In this document: piece after piece, positions 10,167 through 19,181 of the stretch
Position numbering within the stretch: position 1 is the first letter of the stretch
How the letters are laid out: every line of letters begins with the position of its first letter
DNA from: Patescibacteria group bacterium
Lineage (GTDB): Bacteria > Patescibacteriota > Patescibacteriia > Patescibacteriales > UBA12465
Assembly (NCBI GenBank): GCA_028705215.1
Contig: JAQWDY010000008.1
Coordinates: 1-33,072 of the forward strand
Length of the DNA stretch: 33,072 bases
Direction of reading: 5' to 3'
Notes under the pieces: generated by a model
Database searches by the model: none
Told to the model about the DNA's origin: nothing
Seen by the model: the letters and a program-made list of their open reading frames with translations, nothing else
Translations under genes and position numbers: made by a program

Positions 10167-10463
10167 TTAATCTTTTAAACTATTAAGTAGCTCCTTAATT
10201 TTATCAAGATCATTAGTACTCAAGCCCAACTCAAGTCTTTTTTGATAAAGCTTATAAGTGTCTTTTCTGATGCTATAATCGGAAATTTTAATTCCTCGTC
10301 TTCTTTTTTTCTTATATTTTTCAAGTATATCCAAAATCAAATCTTGTTCATCTTGATCTAAATGGCGATAACTAGGATTTTTGCGCAAAAGCCGACCAAG
10401 GCGCCTGTCAAGTTCGCGTTCAGTTTGTTGACTTAGATTTTTAGAAACATCACTTATTTCCAT
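10167..10463 (-). CDS. Hypothetical small helical basic protein (98 aa)
   Basis: Complete ORF 1 bp from the 231-aa gene; charged helical composition (RELDRRLGRLLRKNPSYRHLDQDEQDLILDILEKYKKKRRR). Confidence 0.7.
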   Translation of the reverse strand: MEISDVSKNLSQQTERELDRRLGRLLRKNPSYRHLDQDEQDLILDILEKYKKKRRRGIKISDYSIRKDTYKLYQKRLELGLSTNDLDKIKELLNSLKD

Positions 10464-10483
10464 AAAATAATATTAGTGTTTAA

Positions 10484-10512
10484 ATTATAACATAAAAAAA
10501 ACAGCTTTTAAA
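10484..10512 (-). promoter_or_regulatory. Putative promoter of the 98aa-231aa-map-ruvX-recO unit
   Basis: Minus strand TTTAAA - 17 nt - TATAAT upstream of the ATG at 10463; the -35 is weak and overlaps the secY terminator. Confidence 0.4.
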
Positions 10513-10523
10513 GCCATTTTTTT
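10494..10523 (-). terminator. Intrinsic terminator at the end of the ribosomal/secY operon
   Basis: Minus strand AAAAAAATGGCTTTAAAAGCTGTTTTTTT: about 13-bp stem (with GU wobbles), TAA loop, ending in a T-run. Confidence 0.7.
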
Positions 10524-10546
10524 ATTATAACTTAACTAATTATATT

Positions 10547-11818
10547 CTAAAGTCCATCGTACTCACGCATGGTAAGTTGTGATTCTATCTGCTTTACAGT
10601 CTCGATAACTACAGAGACAACGATCAAAAGACTGGTGCCACCAATGGCAAAAGATTGAATACCAGAGGCAGCTTGCATAATAAGAGGTAAAACAGCAATA
10701 ATACCTAAAAATAAGGCGCCAACAAAAATAATTTTGTGCGTAGTTTTAGCAATATAATCACTGGTATTTTTGCCCGGTCTAATTCCTGGAATAAAACCGC
10801 CTTGTTTCTGTAAATTTTCGGCAATTTGATCAGGATGAAAAACAACTTCAGTGTAAAAATAGGTAAAAGCAAAGACCATGATAAAGTAAACGATGCCGTA
10901 AAAAAGCTGATTGTTAAACATTAAAATAGTCCATTCCGCCGCCTGTGCTATCCAGGCTGTTTTCGCATGTATTAAAAATTGCGCTATCATGGAAGGAAAT
11001 AAAACCACTGAAACAGCAAATATAATAGGAATTACGCCTGCCATATTAACACGTAATGGCAAATGTGTACTTGTCCCGCCAAAGGCACGACTACCTCTAA
11101 TCTGGCGTGCGTATTGAATTGGGATATTGCGTTGTCCTTCGTTAATTATAACAACACCAACTATGGTGATTAAGGCAATAATAACAAAACCAATCAAGGT
11201 AAAGAGTTGTGTTTGGTCAAAGGTGAGAAAAATTTGTTGCACAGTTTGAGGCAAAGCCGAAATAATACCAGCAAAAATTAAAAGTGAAATACCGTTACCA
11301 ACTTTTTGTTCAGAAATTAGTTCTCCTATCCACATTAATAAGATGGTACCGGCGGTAATAGTAATTAACATTACTCCCATGTTAAACATGCTTGTATCAG
11401 CTAGCAAGCCGGCGGCGCTACGACGCAATAGAGTAATCATGCCATAAGCTTGCAGTATACCAAGAGGAACTGTTAACAATCGAGTCCACATATTAATTTT
11501 TGAACGACCAGACTCTTCTTTTTGCATTTCTTCAATTTTTGGCACTATCATGCCCAGAAGCTGAAAAATAATAGAAGCTGTGATATAAGGGGCTACTCCC
11601 ATCATGATAATAGAAAAGGTTTCCATGCCACCACCAGAAAACATATTAAGCAGTCCTAAAACTTGATTTGAAGCAAACAAACTCTTTAAGGCCGCCTCAT
11701 TAACACCTGGAATTGGAATATGAGCAAGAAAACGAAAGATGACTAACATTCCCAAAACATAAAGAATCTTATTTCTTAAATCTTTCGCCTTCCAGATTTG
11801 AACTAATTTATCAAACAT
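10547..11818 (-). CDS. secY: Preprotein translocase subunit SecY
   Basis: RNKILYVLGMLVIFRFLAHIPIPGVN, NMFSGGGMETFSIIMMGVAPYITASIIFQLL, QGGFIPGIRPGKNTSDYI. Confidence 0.97.
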   Translation of the reverse strand: MFDKLVQIWKAKDLRNKILYVLGMLVIFRFLAHIPIPGVNEAALKSLFASNQVLGLLNMFSGGGMETFSIIMMGVAPYITASIIFQLLGMIVPKIEEMQKEESGRSKINMWTRLLTVPLGILQAYGMITLLRRSAAGLLADTSMFNMGVMLITITAGTILLMWIGELISEQKVGNGISLLIFAGIISALPQTVQQIFLTFDQTQLFTLIGFVIIALITIVGVVIINEGQRNIPIQYARQIRGSRAFGGTSTHLPLRVNMAGVIPIIFAVSVVLFPSMIAQFLIHAKTAWIAQAAEWTILMFNNQLFYGIVYFIMVFAFTYFYTEVVFHPDQIAENLQKQGGFIPGIRPGKNTSDYIAKTTHKIIFVGALFLGIIAVLPLIMQAASGIQSFAIGGTSLLIVVSVVIETVKQIESQLTMREYDGL

Positions 11819-11829
11819 AGAAATATTAA

Positions 11830-12246
11830 TTATTTACTTTGTTCTAAAACTCCGGCGCTCATTTTTACACCCGCAAACTTTACCTTTACAGTTAATTTAT
11901 CTGTTTTACCTAAAATTTTTACCGGCAAACTAGCTGACGATATTAATCCTTTGGCAAATAATGACTCTGGAGTAACGTTCTCGCCATCTTGATAATTCTT
12001 ATTAATATCCTTCAGGCTTAAAATTTGATTTTTTGGTTTAGCTGACTTAAAGCCACGCGCCTTAGGTGTCTGTAGTAGTTGCTGCTTCATTCCCAAGCGC
12101 TTCAAATTAGAAACACCAGAACGTGACCCCTGTCCTTTTAAACCACGTGTACTATAAGTACCGTGTCCTGAGGCGTTACCTCGTCCAACTCTTTTTCTTT
12201 TTTGACTAGCACCTTTGGCTTTTTTGATGTTATTTAAAGTTAACAT
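11830..12246 (-). CDS. rplO: Ribosomal protein L15
   Basis: KRKRVGRGNASGHGTYSTRGLKGQGSRSG; position between S5 and SecY. Confidence 0.95.
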   Translation of the reverse strand: MLTLNNIKKAKGASQKRKRVGRGNASGHGTYSTRGLKGQGSRSGVSNLKRLGMKQQLLQTPKARGFKSAKPKNQILSLKDINKNYQDGENVTPESLFAKGLISSASLPVKILGKTDKLTVKVKFAGVKMSAGVLEQSK

Positions 12247-12271
12247 ATTTAATAAAATTAAAACAAGCTAA

Positions 12272-12919
12272 TTATTTTTTCTTTTCTTCTTTATTTTCCA
12301 CTGGCTTTACTTCTGGAGTCTTTTCCTTTACTACCTCTACCTTTCTTAATTTAGAAAGAGCATCAATGGTACAACGAGCGTTATTAACTTTATTGTTAGT
12401 GCCTAAAGTTTTACTGGTAATATTCTTAATACCCGCTAAATCAACAATGGCTCGAATTACGCCACCAGAAATAACTCCTCGTCCTTGTTGAGCTGGTTTT
12501 AACATAATTTTAGCCGCCCCTAATTTATTATAAATTTCATGAGGAATAGTATCTTTCACAATTGGTACCTTAATTAAAGTTTTCTTAGCTCTATTTACGG
12601 CCTTATTGATCGCAATGGTAACATCAGCTCCCTTTCCTAGACCAACACCAACTGAGCCCTTTTTATCACCAATCGCTACACAAGCGCGAAAATTCATTCT
12701 TTTACCACCGGCCATAACACGAGTTACTCGAGCTATTTCTAAAATTCGTTGCTCAAATTCATCACGAGGCTCATTGTTACGACGAGAATCACCTTTGCGA
12801 CCACGAAAAGACTTCCTTTTTTCACCTCCATATAAATCCTTAGCAACCGTTTTTGCAGCGCCCTTGTCCGTTTTTCCTGCTTGGCTATTATTTGTTTTTA
12901 CTTTTTTATCTTCAGACAT
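12272..12919 (-). CDS. rpsE: Ribosomal protein S5 with charged N- and C-terminal extensions
   Basis: EQRILEIARVTRVMAGGKRMNFRACVAIGDKKGSVGVGLGKGADVTIAI; IKNITSKTLGTNNKVNNARCTIDAL. Confidence 0.96.
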   Translation of the reverse strand: MSEDKKVKTNNSQAGKTDKGAAKTVAKDLYGGEKRKSFRGRKGDSRRNNEPRDEFEQRILEIARVTRVMAGGKRMNFRACVAIGDKKGSVGVGLGKGADVTIAINKAVNRAKKTLIKVPIVKDTIPHEIYNKLGAAKIMLKPAQQGRGVISGGVIRAIVDLAGIKNITSKTLGTNNKVNNARCTIDALSKLRKVEVVKEKTPEVKPVENKEEKKK

Positions 12920-12947
12920 ATTTTCATTAATTTATTTTCCTTTCAAT

Positions 12948-13301
12948 TTAAAATTTTAAGCCACCTTCGCGCGCACCGTCTGCCACTGCTTTAACGCGAC
13001 CATGATATTTATAAGAGCCACGATCAAATGCTATTGCCTCAATTTTTTGCTTCTTAGCTTTTTCCGCAATTAACTTACCAAGCTTAAAACTAAGTTCAGT
13101 TTTTTTAACATTCTCCTTAATTTCACGTGAAGCCGCACTTACCAAGGTTTTGCCCTGATTATCATCAATTAATTGCAAATACATACCACGATTGGATCGA
13201 AAAACACTTAAACGTGGTCTCTCTGCTGTACCAGAAATTTTTACTCGAACGCGACCATGTCGTCTGGCTGCTTGTTCATTTTTAAATTTATTTTTATCCA
13301 T
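12948..13301 (-). CDS. rplR: Ribosomal protein L18
   Basis: RVRVKISGTAERPRLSVFRSNRGMYLQLIDD; AIAFDRGSYKYHGRVKAVADGAREGGLKF. Confidence 0.96.
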   Translation of the reverse strand: MDKNKFKNEQAARRHGRVRVKISGTAERPRLSVFRSNRGMYLQLIDDNQGKTLVSAASREIKENVKKTELSFKLGKLIAEKAKKQKIEAIAFDRGSYKYHGRVKAVADGAREGGLKF

Positions 13302-13330
13302 ATTATTTAATATTAGCGCCTTTTGCTATT

Positions 13331-13876
13331 TTATTTTCCCTTAGTTGCTGCCTTACCTGCCTTACGTCTTATTATTTCATCTGAATATTTAATACCCTTT
13401 CCTTTGTAAGGTTCCGGCTTTCTAATTTTTCGAATCGAGGCCGCCACTTCTCCTACAACCTGCTTATCAACTCCCGAAATAGTAATAGCATTACCCTCAA
13501 CAGTAGCAGTAATACCTAAAGGAAGAATATATTCTATAGGATGTGAAAAACCAAGATTCATATTTAATTTATTGCCCGCGACAGAAGCGCGATAACCAAC
13601 ACCATTAATTTCTAATTTCTTAGAAAAGCCTTCACTTACGCCAATAACCGCATTACGAGTTAAGCTCCAAATCAAACCCCACATTGCTCCTGCCTCTTTT
13701 CCTTCTTTTTTAAAAGGCGCAACATGAATTTCATTGTTTTCTATTTTAATCTCAATTAAGGGATTAATATCAACCCTCATCTCGCCTTTAGCTCCTTTAA
13801 CAACAAGAATGTTGCTATCTAAATTAGCGCTGACTCCAGTTGGCAATTTAATTGGTAATTTTCCTAAACGTGACAT
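13331..13876 (-). CDS. rplF: Ribosomal protein L6
   Basis: MSRLGKLPIKLPTGV...VGYRASVAGNKLNMNLGFSHPIEY...KPEPYKGKGIKYSDEIIRRKAGKA. Confidence 0.97.
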   Translation of the reverse strand: MSRLGKLPIKLPTGVSANLDSNILVVKGAKGEMRVDINPLIEIKIENNEIHVAPFKKEGKEAGAMWGLIWSLTRNAVIGVSEGFSKKLEINGVGYRASVAGNKLNMNLGFSHPIEYILPLGITATVEGNAITISGVDKQVVGEVAASIRKIRKPEPYKGKGIKYSDEIIRRKAGKAATKGK

Positions 13877-13894
13877 ATAGCGTTATTTTATATA

Positions 13895-14305
13895 TTAAAA
13901 GATTTCACCGATGACTTCGCCACCAATTTTTTGTTTCTTAGCTTCAGCTCCAGTCATTAAACCACGAGAAGTAGAAATGATAGAGGTACCAAAGTTATTT
14001 AAAACGGTTGGGATTTCTGATTTAGAAACATAAATCCGCAAACCAGGACGACTCACTCTTTGTATGGAGCTAATTTGGCTTTTACCATTCTTCTTGTACT
14101 TCAAATGCAACAATAATTCATCAAAATTATTATGTTTGCCCGCCAAACCTCCAGGAATAACTTCAGCCTTTTTAATCCAACCTTCATTAGCCAATATTTT
14201 AGCTACTTCATATTTGAGCTTACTTTTAGGCAATGATAAAACTGGCTTACCGACAGCGGAAGCGTTCCTAATTCTTGTAAACATGTCTGCGATGGGATCC
14301 ATCAT
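13895..14305 (-). CDS. rpsH: Ribosomal protein S8
   Basis: DPIADMFTRIRNASAVGKPVLSLPKSKLKYEVAKIL; STSRGLMTGAEAKKQKIGGEVIGEIF. Confidence 0.96.
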   Translation of the reverse strand: MMDPIADMFTRIRNASAVGKPVLSLPKSKLKYEVAKILANEGWIKKAEVIPGGLAGKHNNFDELLLHLKYKKNGKSQISSIQRVSRPGLRIYVSKSEIPTVLNNFGTSIISTSRGLMTGAEAKKQKIGGEVIGEIF

Positions 14306-14333
14306 ATTTTTAAATTAAACTTAAATTTCTAAA

Positions 14334-14519
14334 TTACCAGCTGGATTTTCTGATTCCTGGCAAATCGCCATTATCAGCTAATTCACGAAAACAAATACGA
14401 CACAATTTAAAATCGCGAATATAGCCATGATTGCGACCACAACGCCAGCAACGATTGATTTTGCGTGTTGAAAATTTTGGTTTTCTTTTTGCTTTTACAA
14501 TTAATGCAGTTCTAGCCAT
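14334..14519 (-). CDS. rpsN: Ribosomal protein S14, zinc-binding type Z
   Basis: 61 aa; [38 protein letters not shown] with CxxC...CxxC. Confidence 0.97.
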   Translation of the reverse strand: MARTALIVKAKRKPKFSTRKINRCWRCGRNHGYIRDFKLCRICFRELADNGDLPGIRKSSW

Positions 14520-14530
14520 ATTTATATTTA

Positions 14531-15088
14531 TTATTTACTTTCTTTTTTATTATCAGGCTTAAAGGGAAATCCAAAAAGTCTAAATAGTTCTAGTCCCTCT
14601 TCACGGTTTCTTGCAGTAGTACTGAAACTAATCTCTACTCCAAAAGGATTATCCATATCTTCTACCTTAATTTCAGGAAAGGCGGACTGATCTTTAAAAC
14701 CAATAGTCATGTTTCCTGTTCTATCAACAACCTTAGTAGAAATACCTCTAAAATCACGAACGCGAGGAAAAGTGATGCTCACCAATTTCTCTACAAAATC
14801 ATACATTCTCTCACCACGCAAAGACACCTTTGCGCCCACAGTCATTCCCTCTCTAATTTTAAAAGCTGATACCGACTTTTTAGCAAGCGTGAAAACTATT
14901 TTCTGACCAGTAATTTTTTCTAAATTATTAGACAACGCTGCTAAAAACTCCTTGTCTTTAGTATGGCGACCACAACCGACATTGATAACAACCTTATTTA
15001 AACGAGGAGCAAGCATTTTATTTTTATAAGCAAGCTTCTTCATTAAGGCTGGCACTATTTCTTTTTGATATTTTTCTTTAAATCTCAT
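14531..15088 (-). CDS. rplE: Ribosomal protein L5
   Basis: [40 protein letters not shown]; operon context. Confidence 0.96.
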   Translation of the reverse strand: MRFKEKYQKEIVPALMKKLAYKNKMLAPRLNKVVINVGCGRHTKDKEFLAALSNNLEKITGQKIVFTLAKKSVSAFKIREGMTVGAKVSLRGERMYDFVEKLVSITFPRVRDFRGISTKVVDRTGNMTIGFKDQSAFPEIKVEDMDNPFGVEISFSTTARNREEGLELFRLFGFPFKPDNKKESK

Positions 15089-15103
15089 ATAGATAATTTA
15101 TCT

Positions 15104-15427
15104 TTACTCAATTATTTCCTGACATTTTTTACAAGCTCTAAATTTTTTGTCCTTCTTCCCTTCCACCTTTACTATTTTATTAGCCACGCGTGTAGTTTTC
15201 CCACATTTAGGGCACACAAGCGCGACATTGGAAACATTAATAAAAGCAGGAAACTCAATTCTTTGTCCCTTCTCTCCTTGTTTTTGGGGACGCAGATGCT
15301 TAATTAATAAATTTAAACCCTCAATACTAACCTTGCCTTCTTTTGGCATCACTTGTAAAACCTTTCCAGTTTTACCCTTGTCCTTGCCGATTAATATTTT
15401 TACTTTGTCATTCTTTTTGATATGCAT
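15104..15427 (-). CDS. rplX: Ribosomal protein L24
   Basis: [39 protein letters not shown]-terminal CPKC/CKKC. Confidence 0.95.
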   Translation of the reverse strand: MHIKKNDKVKILIGKDKGKTGKVLQVMPKEGKVSIEGLNLLIKHLRPQKQGEKGQRIEFPAFINVSNVALVCPKCGKTTRVANKIVKVEGKKDKKFRACKKCQEIIE

Positions 15428-15448
15428 ATTTTTTCTCTTGATGCTTGT

Positions 15449-15823
15449 TTATAAAACTTCCGGTGCTAAAGAGGCAATTTTAAGAAAACCTGCTCTTCGT
15501 ACTTCACGTGCTACCGGCCCAAAAATACGAGTTCCCTTGGGTTCTTTTTTCTGAGCATCATTAATTACTACGCAAGCATTATCATCAAAACGAAGATAGG
15601 AACCATCTTGGCGTCTAATTTCTTTATGTGTTCTTACAATTACGGCCTTAATAACGTCACCTTTTTTAATAGCGGCGTGTGGCGAAGCGCTTTTTACGGC
15701 GGCAATTATAACATTGCCAACATGAGCATAACGCCTACCTGTGCCTCCTAAAACACGGATGCATTGCACCTCCTTGGCGCCAGAATTGTCAGCTACTTTT
15801 AAATATGTTTGCACTTGTATCAT
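15449..15823 (-). CDS. rplN: Ribosomal protein L14
   Basis: [27 protein letters not shown]...[30 protein letters not shown]. Confidence 0.97.
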   Translation of the reverse strand: MIQVQTYLKVADNSGAKEVQCIRVLGGTGRRYAHVGNVIIAAVKSASPHAAIKKGDVIKAVIVRTHKEIRRQDGSYLRFDDNACVVINDAQKKEPKGTRIFGPVAREVRRAGFLKIASLAPEVL

Positions 15824-15852
15824 ATATTTGATCTCTTTTTATAACCCTAAAA

Positions 15853-16116
15853 TTAATCGATAACTCGCCATCTTTTACTACGACTTAAAGGACGACACTC
15901 AATAAAACTAACCTTATCGCCTTCCTTGTGACTGTTTTTCTCATCATGAACTTGGTATCTATGGCTTACAGTGTATCTTTTTTTATATTTGGGATGAATT
16001 TTTACTGAATCAACTTTAACAATAATTGTTTTATCACCCTTGTCACTTACCACAATACCACTTAATCGGCGACGAATAACTTCTGGTTTTGTTTGTTTGT
16101 CTAGCTTAGCGGTCAT
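15853..16116 (-). CDS. rpsQ: Ribosomal protein S17
   Basis: RRRLSGIVVSDKGDKTIIVKVDSVKIHPKYKKRYTVSHRYQVHDE...FIECRPLSRSKRWRVI. Confidence 0.95.
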   Translation of the reverse strand: MTAKLDKQTKPEVIRRRLSGIVVSDKGDKTIIVKVDSVKIHPKYKKRYTVSHRYQVHDEKNSHKEGDKVSFIECRPLSRSKRWRVID

Positions 16117-16117
16117 A

Positions 16118-16300
16118 TTATTTCTTGTTTAATATTGTAAGTAAACGCGCAACTAAATTTCTTGTTGCTCTGATTTCGCGAATATTTTTTAGTTGCTTAT
16201 TTGAATCTTTAAAGCGCAGGTCTCGTAATTTTTCTCGACTTGCTGCTAACATATCCTGCAACTCGCTTTTATCTTTATTTAATAATTCTTGCTTTTTCAT
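16118..16300 (-). CDS. rpmC: Ribosomal protein L29
   Basis: 60 aa; ELQDMLAASREKLRDLRFKDSNKQLKNIREIRATRNLVARLLTIL; between L16 and S17. Confidence 0.94.
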   Translation of the reverse strand: MKKQELLNKDKSELQDMLAASREKLRDLRFKDSNKQLKNIREIRATRNLVARLLTILNKK

Positions 16301-16314
16301 ATTATATTCGTTAT

Positions 16315-16722
16315 TTATTCCTTGCTGATAAATTTACATTTAATCGGCAATTTATAGGCCGCTAATTCCATTGCTTTTTTCGCCGTTTCTTTATCAATTC
16401 CCTCCATTTCAAACATAACCATTCCTGGTTTTACAATCGCAACATAATGATCAACAGCGCCCTTACCCTTACCCATCGGTAATTCTCCGCCATGATTAGT
16501 AACCGGTTTATCAGGAAAGATGCGAATCCAAATTTTTCCACCCTTTTTCACATATTTGGTCATTACCCGACGAGCTGATTCAATTTGACGAGCAGTAATC
16601 CAAGAAGGAGTTAAACTCTTTAAACCATAGCTACCAAAACTAATATTTAAATAGCGAGTCGCTTTTCCGCCACGGCGTCTTTTATGATCTTTTCTCCATT
16701 TAGTTTTCTTTGGCATTAACAT
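16315..16722 (-). CDS. rplP: Ribosomal protein L16
   Basis: MLMPKKTKWRKDHKRRRGGKA...WIRIFPDKPVTNHGGELPMGKGKGAVDHYVAIVKPG. Confidence 0.97.
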   Translation of the reverse strand: MLMPKKTKWRKDHKRRRGGKATRYLNISFGSYGLKSLTPSWITARQIESARRVMTKYVKKGGKIWIRIFPDKPVTNHGGELPMGKGKGAVDHYVAIVKPGMVMFEMEGIDKETAKKAMELAAYKLPIKCKFISKE

Positions 16723-16759
16723 ATTTTTGTATACTCAACTGTAAAATTTTGAAATTAAT

Positions 16760-17437
16760 TTAGCTTTCTATCACCTCACCGGCCGCCTTCTCTTTCTCAA
16801 ACACCTCTCCTTTGTAAACCCAAACCTTGATTCCGATTGCACCGTAAGTAGTATTAGCTACTCCACGAGCATAATCAATATCGGCCCTTAAAGTTTGTAG
16901 TGGAACCTTGCCCCAAACTAATTTTTCCGTACGAGCAATTTCGGCACCATTTAAACGACCCGCAACAACCGTTTTTGCGCCAAGCGCACCAGCTCTTTCA
17001 ATCTTAGAAATAGTTGTCTTCATCACTTTACGAAAAGGCATGCGTTTTTCAATATCTAAAATCATGCTTTGTACTAAAATTTGTGCACTCAAATTAGGAC
17101 GAGTAGCTTCTTTAATGTTCAGATTAATCTCTTGCATGCGAAAATTTTTCAAATATTTATCGTGAATTCTTTTTTTCAAATCTTCAACGCCATTGCCTCC
17201 GCGACCAATAATAATACCTGGCTTGGCAGTATAAATTGAAATATCGATACGATTTAAACCGCGTGCAATTTCTACCTTATCAATACCAGCTTCTTTAAAT
17301 TCTTTAATTAATTGCTTGCGGATAAGAATATCTTGACGTACATTTTTTACATAATTATCACCTTTCTCAAACCAAACAGATGGCCAAGTCTTGGTAATTC
17401 CCATGCGCATTATTTTTGGATTAACTTTTTTTCCCAT
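16760..17437 (-). CDS. rpsC: Ribosomal protein S3
   Basis: MGKKVNPKIMRMGITKTWPSVWF...KPGIIIGRGGNGVEDLKKRI...TTYGAIGIKVWVYKGEVF. Confidence 0.97.
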   Translation of the reverse strand: MGKKVNPKIMRMGITKTWPSVWFEKGDNYVKNVRQDILIRKQLIKEFKEAGIDKVEIARGLNRIDISIYTAKPGIIIGRGGNGVEDLKKRIHDKYLKNFRMQEINLNIKEATRPNLSAQILVQSMILDIEKRMPFRKVMKTTISKIERAGALGAKTVVAGRLNGAEIARTEKLVWGKVPLQTLRADIDYARGVANTTYGAIGIKVWVYKGEVFEKEKAAGEVIES

Positions 17438-17464
17438 ATAGTGATTTAATAATTAACTTAAAAA

Positions 17465-17995
17465 TTAACCTGCCTTTCTTCTAAACATTTTCGCCTTATC
17501 AGGAGCAGTAACTATTTTTGTATTTTCTTTTTCTGAATTTACTTTTTTAGTCGCTTTAGAGCCCTTAACAGTCTTAGTATTTTTTTCTGCCTCCTTTGTT
17601 AACTCTTCTAATTTTACCGGCTTCTCTAAAGTCACCTCTTTTTTCTTACCCTTACCAGAAGCAACAATTTCTTCTAAAGTAACGCTGATGTGAGCCGCTC
17701 TTTTTCTAATAGTGGTAGCCCGACCATGGGCTTTTGGCATCCAACGCTTTAAAGTTGCCCCTTCATCAGCTCTAATTTCTTTAATCTTCAAATTACTTTT
17801 ATCAAGATTAAAATTATTTTCTGCATTAGCAACAGCTGATAAAATTAATTTAGAAACCGGTTCAGCAGCTGCCTTATTGACAAATTTTAATTGATTTAAA
17901 GCATCAACAGTTGAAAGTCCACGCACAAGATCAAGTACTAAGCGTATTTTCTGAGCGGACATTCGTAAATGTTTTAAACTGGCTTTTACTTCCAT
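17465..17995 (-). CDS. rplV: Ribosomal protein L22 with long charged C-terminal extension
   Basis: LKHLRMSAQKIRLVLDLVRGL...EIRADEGATLKRWMPKAHGRATTIRKRAAHISVTLEE. Confidence 0.95.
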   Translation of the reverse strand: MEVKASLKHLRMSAQKIRLVLDLVRGLSTVDALNQLKFVNKAAAEPVSKLILSAVANAENNFNLDKSNLKIKEIRADEGATLKRWMPKAHGRATTIRKRAAHISVTLEEIVASGKGKKKEVTLEKPVKLEELTKEAEKNTKTVKGSKATKKVNSEKENTKIVTAPDKAKMFRRKAG

Positions 17996-18009
17996 ATATG
18001 AATAATTAA

Positions 18010-18291
18010 TTATTTCTTAGCTTGTGTTTTAGCCATTTTACCACCATGACTAACGAACTTGCGAGTGTGAGAAAATTCTCCGAGACGATGACCAACCATA
18101 TTTTCTACTATATAAACTGGAACATGTTGCTTGCCATTATGGACACCGATGGTAAAACCAACCATTTCCGGAGTAATAGTACAAGCTCTATCCCAAACCT
18201 TTATTACTTCCTTACTATTGGGTCCAAGATTTTTGATTTTATTCAATAATCTTTGGTTGATATAAGGTCCCTTTTTTAAACTTCTGGACAT
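18010..18291 (-). CDS. rpsS: Ribosomal protein S19
   Basis: [19 protein letters not shown]...[40 protein letters not shown]. Confidence 0.97.
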   Translation of the reverse strand: MSRSLKKGPYINQRLLNKIKNLGPNSKEVIKVWDRACTITPEMVGFTIGVHNGKQHVPVYIVENMVGHRLGEFSHTRKFVSHGGKMAKTQAKK

Positions 18292-18313
18292 AAATTAAAA
18301 ATTAATTACTTGT

Positions 18314-19153
18314 TTATTTGCGACGTTTAGTTCGACGTTTTATAATTAAACGATCACTTGAACTCTTTCTTCTTGTTTTCACTCCAAGCGCTGGCTTGCC
18401 CCATAGAGTTTTTGGATGCTTCATACCAATCGATTGCTTTCCTTCACCACCACCATGGGGGTGATCAACTGGATTCATCGCCGTACCTCTAACTGTTGGT
18501 CTAAAACCTAAATATCGTTTACGCCCGGCTTTACCTAAGGAAATATGTCTTTTATCAGGATTACTAGCTTGACCAACCGTACAAAGACATTCTTTCTTTA
18601 TCAACCTGATTTCACCAGATGGCATCTTTACCTGAGCATATTTTTTTTCAACACCCATAACGTAAACAACGTTACCAGCACCACGAGCAATCTTAGCCCC
18701 CTCACCTGGTTGCAGTTCGACACATGATACTGCCATACCAGCCGGAATAAATTCTAAAGGCAAAGCATTGCCATTTTTTATTTCTACCAATTTCTTAGAA
18801 CTTATCAATTTATCACCCACCTTAATATCAACCGGAGCAATAATGTATCGTTTCTCGCCGTCAGAGTAATTTAATAAAGCTAAACGAGCACCTCTGTTTG
18901 GATCATATTCAATCGCTGCGACAGTTGCTTCAACGTCAAATTTATCTCGCTTAAAATCAATTAAACGGATATAACGCTTAGCGCCGCCACCGCGATGACG
19001 AATAGTGATTTTACCACTAGCATTACGACCACCTCTTTTCTTTTTAATCACCACCAGTCTTTTTTCTGGACTTGATTTGGTAATATCTTTAAAATCATCA
19101 AAAGTGGCTTGTCTTCTGCCTGGAGTATTAGCTTTTACTTTTTTAATTCCCAT
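18314..19153 (-). CDS. rplB: Ribosomal protein L2
   Basis: GGRNASGKITIRHRGGGAKRYIRLIDFKR...VRGTAMNPVDHPHGGGEGKQSIG. Confidence 0.97.
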   Translation of the reverse strand: MGIKKVKANTPGRRQATFDDFKDITKSSPEKRLVVIKKKRGGRNASGKITIRHRGGGAKRYIRLIDFKRDKFDVEATVAAIEYDPNRGARLALLNYSDGEKRYIIAPVDIKVGDKLISSKKLVEIKNGNALPLEFIPAGMAVSCVELQPGEGAKIARGAGNVVYVMGVEKKYAQVKMPSGEIRLIKKECLCTVGQASNPDKRHISLGKAGRKRYLGFRPTVRGTAMNPVDHPHGGGEGKQSIGMKHPKTLWGKPALGVKTRRKSSSDRLIIKRRTKRRK

Positions 19154-19181
19154 ATTTGTAAATTCTCTAAATAACCATTAA

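Noticed and set aside
12606-12959. 117-aa plus-strand ORF
   Set aside because: Antisense to rpsE.
15147-15554. 135-aa plus-strand ORF
   Set aside because: Antisense to rplX and rplN, which are unambiguous.
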